From Roseateles_C aquae (lineage in GTDB: Bacteria > Pseudomonadota > Gammaproteobacteria > Burkholderiales > Burkholderiaceae_C), in NCBI RefSeq assembly GCF_032337115.1, contig NZ_JAVXZY010000003.1, positions 372,001-436,000 of the forward strand: DNA of 64,000 nt, in the 5' to 3' direction. The notes beneath the pieces were generated by a model that saw only the letters and a program-made list of their open reading frames with translations, did no database searches and was not told the DNA's origin. The position numbers and the translations under genes were made by a program. Of this stretch, positions 54,279 to 62,947 are shown one piece after another (the first letter of the stretch is position 1; every line of letters starts with the position of its first letter).

Positions 54279-56555
54279 ATGCAGCATCACCATCCCGCAG
54301 GCGCGCCCGACCAGCATCCGGAATTGGCTTCTTTGCAGGCGCGTCTCATGCGAGATGAGAACGTGCTGGCCACGCTGGAGGTTGACCTGGACGCCCAGCT
54401 GCGCTTCGCACGTGGCCTGCTGGTGCTTTCCAATCAGCGCCTGCTGGCCTGGGAACCGGCGACCCGGCAGTGGACCGAATGGCCGTTGCACCCGGGCCTG
54501 TCGATGAAGATCTCCGACCACGCCGGCGTCGGCAGCCTGGAGCTGGTCGATGCGAATCAGCGTCTGGCGCTGTGGCGCTTCAGCCTGCAGATCAATCTGC
54601 AGGCGCAGCGTTGGCAGGAGGCTTTCGAGCGCCGCGACGAACCGGCCAAGAGCGATGCCGAAGATCTGAGCTTCTGCCCCAGCTGCAAGGCGCCGCTGCC
54701 GCCGGAGAGCGAGGAATGCCCGACCTGCGAGCGCGAGCTGCACACGCCGCCCTCGACCTGGGTGCTCCTGCGCCTGTGGCGCTTTGCCCGGCCCTACCAG
54801 GGTCAGCTACTGCTCGGTTTCCTGTTGATGTTGGGCGCCACCGGGGCGACGCTGGTTGGCCCCTATCTGTACCGGCCGCTGATGGACGAGGTGCTGATCC
54901 CCTTTCAGCAGGGCCACAAGATTGACCCCTGGCTGGTCGCCTTCTATCTGAGCGGGCTCTTGGGTGCCGGCCTGGTGTCCTGGCTGCTGGGCTGGGCCAA
55001 GACCTATATCCTGGCGCTGGTATCCGAACGCATTGCAGCCGATCTGCGCACCAGCACGTTCGAGCATTTGCTCAGCCTGTCGCTGGAGTACTTCAGCAAC
55101 AAGCGCACCGGCGATCTGATGTCCCGCATCGGCTCCGAAACCGATCGCATCAGCGTCTTTCTGTCGCTGCACGCGCTGGACTTCATCACCGATGTGCTGA
55201 TGCTGGCGATGACCGCCATCATCCTGTTCTCGATCAATCACTGGCTGGCCTTGGCCACCTTGGTGCCGCTGCCCTTCATCGCCTGGATGATCCATCTGGT
55301 GCGCGACCGGCTGCGCACCGGCTTCGAGAAGATCGACCGCGTCTGGGGCGAGGTCACCAGCGTGCTGGCCGACACCATTCCCGGCATCCGGGTCGTCAAG
55401 GCTTTTGCCCAGGAGCGCCGTGAGGCCAAGCGTTTCAAGGACGCCAACCAGAACAATCTGAAGGTCAATGATCGGTTGAACAAAACCTGGAGCCTGTTCA
55501 CGCCCACCGTCTCGCTGCTGACCGAAATGGGCCTGCTGGTCGTCTGGGCCTTCGGTATCTATCTGGTGGCGGATGGCGACATCACCGTCGGCGTGCTGAC
55601 CTCCTTCCTCGCCTACATCGGCCGCTTCTACGGCCGCATGGACTCGATGAGCCGCATCGTCTCGGTCACGCAAAAAGCGGCGGCCGGCGCCAAGCGCATC
55701 TTCGACATCCTCGACCACCAATCGAACGTGCCCGAGCCGACCCAGCCGGTGGCGCTGGACAAGGTCGAAGGCGGCCTGCAGATCGACGAGATCGGCTTCC
55801 GCTACGGCAATCGGGCGGTGATTCGTGGCCTGTCGCTGGAGATCAAGCCGGGCGAGATGATTGGCCTGGTCGGCCACTCGGGCTCGGGCAAGAGCACCCT
55901 GGTCAATCTGATCTGCCGCTTCTACGACGTCACCGAGGGCGGCATCCGCGTCGACGGCATCGATCTGCGCCGCATCGGCGTGGCCGACTACCGCCGCCAC
56001 ATCGGCCTGGTGCTGCAGGAGCCCTTCCTGTTCTTTGGCACGATTGCCGAGAACATCGCCTATGGCAAGCCGCAGGCGACGCGCGAGGAGATCGTCGCCG
56101 CCGCCCGTGCCGCCCATGCCCACGAATTCATCTTGCGGCTGCCGCAGGGCTATGACTCGCTGGTCGGCGAGCGCGGTCAGGGCCTGTCCGGCGGTGAGCG
56201 CCAGCGCATCTCGATTGCCCGCGCACTGCTGATCAATCCGCGCATCCTGATCCTCGATGAGGCCACTTCTTCGGTCGATACCGAGACCGAGAAGGAGATC
56301 CAGAAGGCGCTGGACAACCTGGTCAAGGGCCGCACGACGATTGCCATCGCCCACCGCCTGTCGACGCTGCGCAAGGCCGATCGCCTGGTGGTGATGGATC
56401 GCGGCCAGGTCGTCGAGGTCGGCCCGCACGACGAGCTGATGGCCCAGCAGGGCGCCTATTGGCGGCTCTACGAAGCCCAGGCCCGGCGCATGGACGCCGA
56501 TGAGGCCGAACCGATCTCGCTGCCCAACCCCAACGCGCACACGGTGGCCCAATGA
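54279..56555 (+). CDS. Cyanophycin-associated ABC transporter (membrane-NBD fusion) with zinc-ribbon-like N terminus
   Basis: The 758-residue protein has a DUF1854-like or PH-like N domain (residues 1-115), a CxxC-x(8-12)-CxxC zinc-ribbon-like segment (CPSCKAPLPPESEECPTC near residues 132-150), six membrane helices (about 165-470) and an ATPase domain. The latter has Walker A VGHSGSGKSTL, signature LSGGERQRI and Walker B ILILDEATSS. It is a type-IV exporter half-transporter that would act as a dimer. It is divergent from the cphA pair and overlaps the DUF1854 gene. Such a pair beside cphA recurs in betaproteobacteria. The substrate is unknown. Confidence 0.88.
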   Translation: MQHHHPAGAPDQHPELASLQARLMRDENVLATLEVDLDAQLRFARGLLVLSNQRLLAWEPATRQWTEWPLHPGLSMKISDHAGVGSLELVDANQRLALWRFSLQINLQAQRWQEAFERRDEPAKSDAEDLSFCPSCKAPLPPESEECPTCERELHTPPSTWVLLRLWRFARPYQGQLLLGFLLMLGATGATLVGPYLYRPLMDEVLIPFQQGHKIDPWLVAFYLSGLLGAGLVSWLLGWAKTYILALVSERIAADLRTSTFEHLLSLSLEYFSNKRTGDLMSRIGSETDRISVFLSLHALDFITDVLMLAMTAIILFSINHWLALATLVPLPFIAWMIHLVRDRLRTGFEKIDRVWGEVTSVLADTIPGIRVVKAFAQERREAKRFKDANQNNLKVNDRLNKTWSLFTPTVSLLTEMGLLVVWAFGIYLVADGDITVGVLTSFLAYIGRFYGRMDSMSRIVSVTQKAAAGAKRIFDILDHQSNVPEPTQPVALDKVEGGLQIDEIGFRYGNRAVIRGLSLEIKPGEMIGLVGHSGSGKSTLVNLICRFYDVTEGGIRVDGIDLRRIGVADYRRHIGLVLQEPFLFFGTIAENIAYGKPQATREEIVAAARAAHAHEFILRLPQGYDSLVGERGQGLSGGERQRISIARALLINPRILILDEATSSVDTETEKEIQKALDNLVKGRTTIAIAHRLSTLRKADRLVVMDRGQVVEVGPHDELMAQQGAYWRLYEAQARRMDADEAEPISLPNPNAHTVAQ

Positions 56556-57019
56556 GCACGCCCTTGAACCTTTCCCGCAATGCCTTTGGCCGCCTGGTGC
56601 TGACCGATGCCGAGGGTGTCGAACATGTCGGCGTGACGCCGGTGCGCGCGCATCCGATCTCGGCGCCGGACGAGGGCGTGTCCCTGGTCGGCCTGGATGG
56701 CCACGAGCTGGCCTGGATCGATCGCCTCTCGGCGCTGCCGGCGGCGCAGCGCGAGTTGCTCGACGAGGAATTTGCCGCCCGCGATTTCATGCCCACGGTG
56801 CAGCGCATTGTCAAGGTCTCGACCTTCTCGACGCCCAGCCAATGGACGGTGCAGACCGACCGTGGCGCCACCGATTTCATCCTCAAGACCGAAGAAGAGA
56901 TTCGCCGGCTGGGCGAGGGCCGGCTGCTGATCACCAGCAGCCATGGCATCGTCTTCCAGGTGCCAGACCGCTTTGCGCTGGACCGGCATTCGAAGAAGCT
57001 GCTGGAACGATTCCTGTGA
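56552..57019 (+). CDS. DUF1854 family protein of the cyanophycin locus
   Basis: The 155-residue protein has its ATG inside the ABC transporter's stop (ATGA). The core matches DUF1854: RNAFGRLVLTDAEGVEHVGVTPVRAHPISAP, EWIDRL-like ELAWIDRLSAL, EEFAARDFMPTVQRIVKVS and a C-terminal GRLLITSSHGIVFQVPDRFALD. The family is almost always next to the cyanophycin-associated transporter, so it probably acts with it, possibly as a regulatory subunit. No catalytic motif is visible. It ends three bases before the next reverse-strand gene's stop. Confidence 0.9.
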   Translation: MSTPLNLSRNAFGRLVLTDAEGVEHVGVTPVRAHPISAPDEGVSLVGLDGHELAWIDRLSALPAAQRELLDEEFAARDFMPTVQRIVKVSTFSTPSQWTVQTDRGATDFILKTEEEIRRLGEGRLLITSSHGIVFQVPDRFALDRHSKKLLERFL

Positions 57020-57022
57020 TTG

Positions 57023-57742
57023 TCAGGCTCGGCGCGGCAGGCCGCGCCAGAGCAGCCACAGGGCGCTGAAGGGGTAGAGCAGCCCCAGTGGCGCCAGCAT
57101 CAGCAGCGGCGCGTCCAGGCCAATGAAGCCCAAGGCTACCGTCAGGATCTGTAGCGCGGTCGCCGAGAGCAGCAGACCGGCGAACCACAGCGGCAGTGCA
57201 CGGGCGCGGCTGAGCTGCACAAAGAAAAGCAGCAGGCCCAGGCCGCCAAAGGCCTTGCCCGAGTAGTGAAAGCCGTTGCGCAGGGCCTTCAGCAAGGCGG
57301 CCACCGGCGCGTAGGCGCTGGCGTCGGCGGGATGGGCCAGATAGCTGGCGCTGAGCGTCCGCATCGCCACCAGCGAACTGCCTTCGACCAGGCATAGCGT
57401 CAGCTCGGCCACCGAGAAGGCCAGGCAGAACATCGTCAGCAGCGGCTGGGTGCTGCCATAGCGCTGCCGCAGCAGCAGACTGATCGTCAAGCCGATCAGC
57501 GCCAGCATCAGGTCCATCAGCACCGCGCCGCCCAGCGCCGTGCCGTGAGCAGCTGCGCTGGCCAGCATGCCGCCCTGGCTCCAGGCCAGTGGCTGCAAGG
57601 CAAAGTTTGACAAGATGCCCAGCGCAAAGCTCAGCAGCATCAGCACGCCGAGCCAGCGTCCGGAGGTCAGCAGCTCAGCGCCGGGTGCTGGGGCTGTGCT
57701 CGGCGTGGGCAGGCTGCCGGGGGGCAGGGTGGTACTGGTCAT
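57023..57742 (-). CDS. DUF4386-like membrane protein
   Basis: The 239-residue protein has six hydrophobic segments (about residues 30-50, 65-90, 100-118, 125-140, 165-185 and 195-230). The pattern SGRWLGVLMLLSFALGI at the start and NGFHYSGKAFGGLGLLLFF in the fifth helix resembles DUF4386 proteins, a membrane family of unknown role. AGGAG lies nine bases before the ATG. It is not clearly linked to the two-component system upstream of it on the same strand, from which it is separated by 136 bases. Confidence 0.65.
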   Translation of the reverse strand: MTSTTLPPGSLPTPSTAPAPGAELLTSGRWLGVLMLLSFALGILSNFALQPLAWSQGGMLASAAAHGTALGGAVLMDLMLALIGLTISLLLRQRYGSTQPLLTMFCLAFSVAELTLCLVEGSSLVAMRTLSASYLAHPADASAYAPVAALLKALRNGFHYSGKAFGGLGLLLFFVQLSRARALPLWFAGLLLSATALQILTVALGFIGLDAPLLMLAPLGLLYPFSALWLLWRGLPRRA

Positions 57743-57878
57743 CGTCGTTCTCCTCGGGGTTGCGATGGAGAGCGACTGTGCCGACGCCGCCTCACCGGCA
57801 CCAGCGCCTTGCACATGAGCCGCGGCCGGCAACGCGCCAGCGGCGGTCAGCGCGACACCAATTTCTCTCGGTGCGGCG

Positions 57879-58709
57879 TCAGTCGGCGCGGAACAGATGC
57901 AGATAGCTGCGACTGACCGGCAAGAGCTCGGGCCGGTGCTTCAGATGCAGGCTGGCGGTGTCGTTGGCACCGCGCACGGCCTGGCGCACGGCATCGAGAT
58001 TGACGGCCACGGAACGGTGGATCTGCTGGAACTGCGCCGGGTCGAGCTGGGCCAGCAAGTCCTTCAGCGGCGTGCGCACCACGGCCTCGGCAGGCCCATG
58101 GCCATCACCGCGCCAGGCAATCACCGTGTAGCGCTCGTCAGAGCGCAAATAGTCAATTTCTTGCACCGGGATCAATCGGGTGATCGCGCCGACCGAGGCC
58201 TTGATCCAGCGCAGCGGGGTGGCGGCGGTGGGGGCAATCGCCACAGCTGGAGCCGGCGGCGGGGCCAAGGCGCCGCCTTGCTGCGCTTGCAGCTGCAGCA
58301 GCAGCCGGGCCAACAGCGCCTCGTCCAAGGCCGGCGCCGGGGTCAGTTGGGCCAGCCGATCGCGCAGGCGTGCCACAGTGGTGCTCAACCGCTCGACCTC
58401 GACCGGTTTGACAAGATAGTCCAGCGCGCCCTGCTCAAAGGCCTGCAGTGCGTATTGGTCAAAGGCGGTGACGAAGACGATGTGGGCGCGCCTGCCGATG
58501 CGCTGAGCCAGCTCGATGCCGCTCAGGCCCGGCATGTGCACATCCAGAAAGCACAGCGCCGGGCATTGCTGCTCGAACATCTCCAGCGCTTCCAGACCAT
58601 GGCGGGCCATCGCGCAGATCTGCAACTCGGGCCAGCAGCTGGCCAGCTGGCGCTTCAGGCGCTCGCGCAGCAGCGGCTCATCGTCGGCAATCAGGGCGGT
58701 CGGTGTCAT
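57879..58709 (-). CDS. LytTR-type response regulator
   Basis: The 276-residue protein has a receiver domain (residues 1-120) with ADDEP, phosphoacceptor D56 in CFLDVHMPG and a late Lys in DYLVKPV. A Pro/Ala linker and a LytTR DNA-binding domain follow (about 170-274: IDYLRSDERYTVI, QIHRSVAVNL, LPVSRSYLHLF). It lies seven bases after the sensor kinase gene, so they form one system. LytTR pairs often control envelope, surface or secretion genes. The start was chosen at MTPTALIADDEP. Confidence 0.9.
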   Translation of the reverse strand: MTPTALIADDEPLLRERLKRQLASCWPELQICAMARHGLEALEMFEQQCPALCFLDVHMPGLSGIELAQRIGRRAHIVFVTAFDQYALQAFEQGALDYLVKPVEVERLSTTVARLRDRLAQLTPAPALDEALLARLLLQLQAQQGGALAPPPAPAVAIAPTAATPLRWIKASVGAITRLIPVQEIDYLRSDERYTVIAWRGDGHGPAEAVVRTPLKDLLAQLDPAQFQQIHRSVAVNLDAVRQAVRGANDTASLHLKHRPELLPVSRSYLHLFRAD

Positions 58710-58716
58710 TGCGTGC

Positions 58717-59775
58717 TCATTTGGTGCGTGCCGGCCAGTCCAGTTCAACCATGAAGCCATGCGGCTGGATGACATGGGTTTGCATCGCGATGTCATCGCC
58801 GAACAGCACTTGCAGCCGTTCGCGCAGCCGCGACAGGCCGGTGCCCAAGCCCATGCTACCCGGGCGCGGGCCGACGCCGCTGTCGCGAACGCTGGCCTGG
58901 CAGCGGCCCTCGCGTATGCGCACGCGCAACGCGATCAAGCCGCCGTCCAGGCTGGGGTCTATGCCGTGGCGGATGGCATTCTCGACCAGGGTCATCAGCG
59001 TCAGCGGCGGGCAGAGCAGGGGTTCGCAGCCAGCGGCTACGTCGAGCTCAAAGCGCAGCCGGTCAGGCATGCGCAGCTGCATCAGCGCCAGATAAGCGCG
59101 CACCATGTCCAGCTCCTGACCCAGCCGGGTCTGCGTTTCGTGCAAGCGCGGCACGGCGGCCCGCAAATAGGCGATCAGTTGCGCCAACACCGGCGCGGCC
59201 TGCGGCGATCCATCTTCGACCAGGGCCTGCACATTGGCCAGCGTGTTGAACAGAAAATGCGGCTGGACCTGGGCCTGCAAGAGCTGCAGCTGCGCGCCCA
59301 GCACCTGGCGTTCCAACTCGCCGCGCTGGCGCTCGGCCAGGCGCACGGCGGCGTCGCGGCGGCGCAGCAGTGCCGTCATCGCCGTCCAGGGGCCAAGCAG
59401 CGTGCCCAGGAAGCAAAAGGCAAACACCGCCTCCATGCGCTGGGGATGGCGCCAGAAGGGGCCAGACTCGGCCGGAAAGGCCAGCGTGTAGAACAGCATC
59501 ACGGTGATCGGGATGCTCAGCGCGACTGCGACAACCTGCAGCACCCAGCGGGCCAGCCAGCGCGGCGGCTGGCGCGGCCAGCGCTCGGTGAGCTCAAAGG
59601 CCAGCAGACCGGCCAGTGCCGGCAGCAGCACGCGCAGGGCCAGGGCCAGCGGGCGTTCGAACCAGAGCGGCAGAAAGAGCAGATAGGCCGGCAGCGCGAC
59701 CATCAGCGTGGTGCGTAGTCGCCGCGCGGCTGGGCCGGTGAGCAGGGGCCGGAGACAGTTGAGGCGGCTGGGCAT
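58717..59775 (-). CDS. LytS-family sensor histidine kinase
   Basis: The 352-residue protein has four hydrophobic segments in its first 135 residues. The His-kinase core of the LytS/YehU type follows, with QVQPHFLFNTLANVQ (H173) and the N-box LTLMTLVENAIRHGID near 270. A DSGVGPRPGSMGLGTGLSRLRERL ATP lid is also seen. There is no separate sensor domain, so the membrane part probably senses the signal. It is coupled to the response regulator downstream. Confidence 0.9.
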   Translation of the reverse strand: MPSRLNCLRPLLTGPAARRLRTTLMVALPAYLLFLPLWFERPLALALRVLLPALAGLLAFELTERWPRQPPRWLARWVLQVVAVALSIPITVMLFYTLAFPAESGPFWRHPQRMEAVFAFCFLGTLLGPWTAMTALLRRRDAAVRLAERQRGELERQVLGAQLQLLQAQVQPHFLFNTLANVQALVEDGSPQAAPVLAQLIAYLRAAVPRLHETQTRLGQELDMVRAYLALMQLRMPDRLRFELDVAAGCEPLLCPPLTLMTLVENAIRHGIDPSLDGGLIALRVRIREGRCQASVRDSGVGPRPGSMGLGTGLSRLRERLQVLFGDDIAMQTHVIQPHGFMVELDWPARTK

Positions 59776-59876
59776 GGTCCCAGTGTCGCAGCCCCTGGGC
59801 GCGCCGTGCCAATGGCTTGCGAATCAGCCGCGTCAGCCGTGCGTCGAGCGACAGCGCGGCGCCCATGAACGGCGGA

Positions 59877-60491
59877 TCAAAGGCCGATCGGCAGCCATTC
59901 GCCCAGTTGCTGCGCCAGCCAGACCAGTGCCGCGCAGTAGCCCAGCGAGAGCATCGTCATGCCGACGCCGGCCAAGGCCAGCCAGGCTTCGCGCAGCACC
60001 AGGCTGAGGCCGAAGCAGCAGATCGCCAGGCCGGGCAGCACATTGCCCAGCGGCAGTGGCAGAACGATCAAGACGGCCATCAGCAGGACGGTGGCGGCCA
60101 TCAGCCGTTGGCCCAACACACTGAACTGGGCACGTCTGCCGGGTCGTGCCAGGCGCGCGGCCTGCTCGTAGATCACGGCCAGCAGGCGCAGCACCCGTTG
60201 CGCCCACAGGCGTGGCAGGCGCAGTGCGGCGACACGTGGGTGCAGCTGCGCGGTGCCCGAGCCGCGCCACATCGACCAGGCCAGCGCCAGCAGGCCCATC
60301 CCCAGCACGGTGCCCACGCCGGCCACCGGCAGCACGCAAGGCACGGCGAGCAGGATCAGCAATGCCCCTTCGGCCGCGTGGCCATGCACGGCGGCCAGCT
60401 CCTGGACGCTGATGTGCTCCTGGCGCAGCGAGCTGGCGGCATCGCGCAAAACCTCGTGCAAGGGGCGATCGCCGGCCGTCTGATGCGTCAT
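59877..60491 (-). CDS. ExoD-family membrane protein
   Basis: The 204-residue protein matches ExoD, a family linked to exopolysaccharide synthesis. Features are a soluble start (HEVLRDAASSLRQEHISVQELAAVHGHAAEGALLILLAVPCVLPV), hydrophobic helices at about residues 45-75 and 120-195 and the repeat-like LPLPLGNVLPGLAICCFGLSLVLREAW. Its ATG overlaps the TerC stop by four bases, so it is the last gene of the operon. Its function in this context is unknown. Confidence 0.85.
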   Translation of the reverse strand: MTHQTAGDRPLHEVLRDAASSLRQEHISVQELAAVHGHAAEGALLILLAVPCVLPVAGVGTVLGMGLLALAWSMWRGSGTAQLHPRVAALRLPRLWAQRVLRLLAVIYEQAARLARPGRRAQFSVLGQRLMAATVLLMAVLIVLPLPLGNVLPGLAICCFGLSLVLREAWLALAGVGMTMLSLGYCAALVWLAQQLGEWLPIGL

Positions 60492-61498
60492 GGCTTGAGC
60501 GGCTGCAGTTCGGGGGCCTTGGCTTGCGCAGCGTCGCGCGTCTTCCACAGCGAGACCAGCACGCCGCCGGCAATCAGCGACAGCGTGACGCCCAGGCTCA
60601 CGGCCGGCGGGATCTTGCCGACCAGCTCGGTGATGAAGATCTTGGCACCGATGAAGACCAGCACCGCGGCCAGCGCATATTTCAGGTAGGCGAAGCGATG
60701 GATCATCGCGGCCAGCGCGAAGTACAGCGCACGCAGGCCCAGGATGGCGAAGATATTGCTGGTGAAGACGATGTAGGGGTCGGTGCTGATCGCGAAGATG
60801 GCCGGCACCGAGTCAACCGCGAAGACCAGATCGGCCAGCTCGACCAGGCACAGGCAGAGGAACAGCGGTGTGGCCCACAGCACGGTCTTGCCGGTGCCCG
60901 GATGCGGGGCACGCACGAAGAAGGCATTGCCTTGCAGTGTCGGCGTGACCCGCATCAGCTTGCGCAGCAGTTTCAGCGCGCCGTTGTTGCTGAGATCGGG
61001 ATCGTGATCGCTGGCCCACAGCATCTTCACGCCGGTGACGAGCAGGAAGGCGCCGAAGAGGTAGAGCACCCAGTGGAATTCGGCCACCAAGGCAGCGCCC
61101 AGGCCAATCATCAGGCCGCGCAGAACGATCACGCCGAGGATGCCCCAGAACAGCACGCGGTGCTGCAGGGCGCGCGGCACGGCGAAGTAGCCGAAGATCA
61201 GCGCGATGACGAAGACGTTGTCCATCGACAGCGACTTTTCGATCACAAAGCCGGTCAGATAGGCCACGCCGCTGGCTTCGCCGAGCTGCCACCACAGCCA
61301 GGCGCCGAACAGCAGCCCGGCGCTGATATAGCCGGCCGAGAGCAGCAGGCTCTCGCGCACGCCGATCTCGCGTTCGCCCTTGTGCAGCACGCCCAGATCG
61401 AGCAGCAGCAGGGTGAAGACGACGCCGGCAAAGGTGAGCCACTGCCACAGGGCATGGCCCAGCCAGGGGACGTTCAAGAGTTCGAGCAGTGGACTCAC
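60488..61498 (-). CDS. TerC-family membrane protein (Alx-like)
   Basis: The 336-residue protein has nine or so hydrophobic helices. TerC motifs are seen: LDLGVLHKGEREIGVRESLLLSAGY, GFVIEKSLSMDNVFVIALIFGYF and VELADLVFAVDSVPAIFAISTDPYIVFTSNIFAILGLRALYF, with conserved acidic residues suited to divalent cation transport. Alx/TerC proteins export manganese or load metal onto secreted proteins. Its neighbours TerB and BI-1 fit a stress module. No yybP-ykoY riboswitch was seen upstream. Confidence 0.9.
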   Translation of the reverse strand: MSPLLELLNVPWLGHALWQWLTFAGVVFTLLLLDLGVLHKGEREIGVRESLLLSAGYISAGLLFGAWLWWQLGEASGVAYLTGFVIEKSLSMDNVFVIALIFGYFAVPRALQHRVLFWGILGVIVLRGLMIGLGAALVAEFHWVLYLFGAFLLVTGVKMLWASDHDPDLSNNGALKLLRKLMRVTPTLQGNAFFVRAPHPGTGKTVLWATPLFLCLCLVELADLVFAVDSVPAIFAISTDPYIVFTSNIFAILGLRALYFALAAMIHRFAYLKYALAAVLVFIGAKIFITELVGKIPPAVSLGVTLSLIAGGVLVSLWKTRDAAQAKAPELQPLKP

Positions 61499-61527
61499 GA
61501 TGTTTTCCTAGATGCAGAAGCGCTTGA

Positions 61528-61710
61528 TCACAAGCTCAGGTAAAGGCAAAGGCTGCCCAGCCCACCGGCCAGACCCAGCGAGGCCAGCAGGCCGGCGTCG
61601 CGCGGGTTGTCGTTGCGGCGCTCGAATAAGGACAGGCCGGCGAACACGAGGCTGAAGAGCAAACCGATGGTGACGCCGGCGCCCGCGGTGTCGAGGCTGA
61701 AATCAGGCAT
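61528..61710 (-). CDS. Small membrane protein within the TerB-TerC operon
   Basis: The 60-residue protein starts eight bases inside the 3' end of terB and ends 29 bases before TerC. Two hydrophobic stretches are predicted (TIGLLFSLVFAGLSLF and LLASLGLAGGLGSLCLYLSL) around a charged loop (ERRNDNPRD). The overlap with terB supports translation. The family is not recognised. Confidence 0.6.
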   Translation of the reverse strand: MPDFSLDTAGAGVTIGLLFSLVFAGLSLFERRNDNPRDAGLLASLGLAGGLGSLCLYLSL

Positions 61711-62119
61711 GGTGGAACACCCCGTCCTCCTGGGCCGACATCTGCCAGTGCTGCAGTGCCGTCAACAGCAGCAGCGACTCGGCCTCATGCAACTGGCTGT
61801 CGGCCGCGGCGATCACGACACAGGCCTGCAGCACGGTGCTGCGCAGTGCCGGATCGCTGATCTCGGCCAGCAGCGGCGTGAGGCTCTCGGCGTCGAGCCG
61901 CGACGGTGTCCAGGGCGTCTCGGCGATGCCCATCAAGTCCTCGCAAAGCGCTTGCGTGACCTCGCTGAGTTCGGCCACCGAGATGCCGAGCCGCTGCGGC
62001 AGGCCCAACGATTCGAGCGCCTGCATCTCGACGCGGCTGGCGTGGCCATCGATCAGCATGGCCAGGGCCACCAGCCGGGCGGCGGCCTGCGGGCTGTTGG
62101 TCGGGTAGCTGCGCATCAT
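61703..62119 (-). CDS. TerB-family protein
   Basis: The 138-residue protein has a TerB-like helical core. The pattern AARLVALAMLIDGHASRVEMQALESLG and then TVLQACVVIAAADSQLHEAESLLLLTAL gives paired acidic helix ends typical of the family. TerB proteins bind metal at these acidic sites and work beside TerC in membrane stress complexes. It starts nine bases after the BI-1 gene. An adjacent ATG (MM) makes the exact start uncertain by one residue. Confidence 0.85.
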   Translation of the reverse strand: MMRSYPTNSPQAAARLVALAMLIDGHASRVEMQALESLGLPQRLGISVAELSEVTQALCEDLMGIAETPWTPSRLDAESLTPLLAEISDPALRSTVLQACVVIAAADSQLHEAESLLLLTALQHWQMSAQEDGVFHHA

Positions 62120-62127
62120 CTAGGCCC

Positions 62128-62805
62128 TCACTCGTCGCTGCTGCCGATGCCGAACAGGCTGAGCAGGCTGGTGAAGAGGTTGAAGACCGAGACATAGAGA
62201 CTGACGGTGGCCAGCAGATAGTTGTCCTCGCCGCCGTGCACAATGCGGCTGACCTCCATCAGGATCAGGCCGGCCGACAGCAGGGCCACCATCGCCGAGA
62301 CGGCCAGGCCCAGCGCCGGGATCTGCAGGAAAGCAGCGGCCAGGCCGGCCACGATGGCAACGATCATGCCGACCATCAGCATGCCGCCCATGAAGCTGAA
62401 ATCACGCTTGGAGCGGATGGCGTAGGCCGACAGGCCGAGCAGCGCCACACCGGTGGCGGCCAGCGCCAGGGCGATCGTGTCGGCACCGCCGGGCAGGGCC
62501 AGCGTGCGGCTGAGCACCGGGCCGAGCGAATAGCCCATGAAGCCGGTCAGGGCGAAGACGGCGGCCACGCCCCAGCCGCTGCGCTGCAGCTTGTGCACCG
62601 CGAACAGCAGGCCGAAGTAGCCGACCAGCGTCAGGATCAGCCCGGGCGCCGGCAGCGCCAGCGCGACGCTGGTGGCGGCCACGCCGGCGCTGAACAGCAG
62701 GGTCAGCGAGAGCAGGGCAAAGCTGTTGCGCAGCACCTTCTGCGCCGAGGCGTCCAGCGCCGTGCTGGCGCTGTTCGATCCGTTGAGGGGGTAGATGCGA
62801 TCCAT
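62128..62805 (-). CDS. Bax inhibitor-1/YccA family membrane protein
   Basis: The 225-residue protein has seven hydrophobic helices. It opens VLRNSFALLSLTLLFSAGVAATSVAL and ends in LILMEVSRIVHGGEDNYLLATVSLYVSVFNLFTSLLSLFG, the BI-1 C-terminal signature with the conserved Asp/Glu before the last helix. BI-1 proteins are pH-sensitive calcium leak channels; the bacterial YccA acts on the FtsH protease. AGGAG six bases upstream supports the start. It is the first gene of the five-gene operon. Confidence 0.92.
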   Translation of the reverse strand: MDRIYPLNGSNSASTALDASAQKVLRNSFALLSLTLLFSAGVAATSVALALPAPGLILTLVGYFGLLFAVHKLQRSGWGVAAVFALTGFMGYSLGPVLSRTLALPGGADTIALALAATGVALLGLSAYAIRSKRDFSFMGGMLMVGMIVAIVAGLAAAFLQIPALGLAVSAMVALLSAGLILMEVSRIVHGGEDNYLLATVSLYVSVFNLFTSLLSLFGIGSSDE

Positions 62806-62896
62806 GATGAGCTCCTGTCGGTCCGTGTCTGCGCACATGTCCAGGCTGCCGGGATGGCAGGGGGCGCGAAGACAGGCGAAGCTTAGGTTGCCTGCC

Positions 62897-62947
62897 AATT
62901 CTGAAAAAGCAGAGAATGATGCTGAATAACTTCTGAAAAACGGAAAT
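62897..62947. promoter_or_regulatory. Paired LysR-type dyads between nhaR and the BI-1 operon
   Basis: TTCTGAAAAA occurs twice, 32 bases apart (62899 and 62931), each part of a dyad (TTCTG..CAGAGAA and TTC..GAA). The spacing is three helical turns on one face. In this divergent gap the sites may bind NhaR itself and control both directions. Confidence 0.5.

Noticed and set aside
61499..61527. Manganese riboswitch upstream of TerC
   Set aside because: Only 29 bases separate TerC from the previous gene, too few for a yybP-ykoY element.
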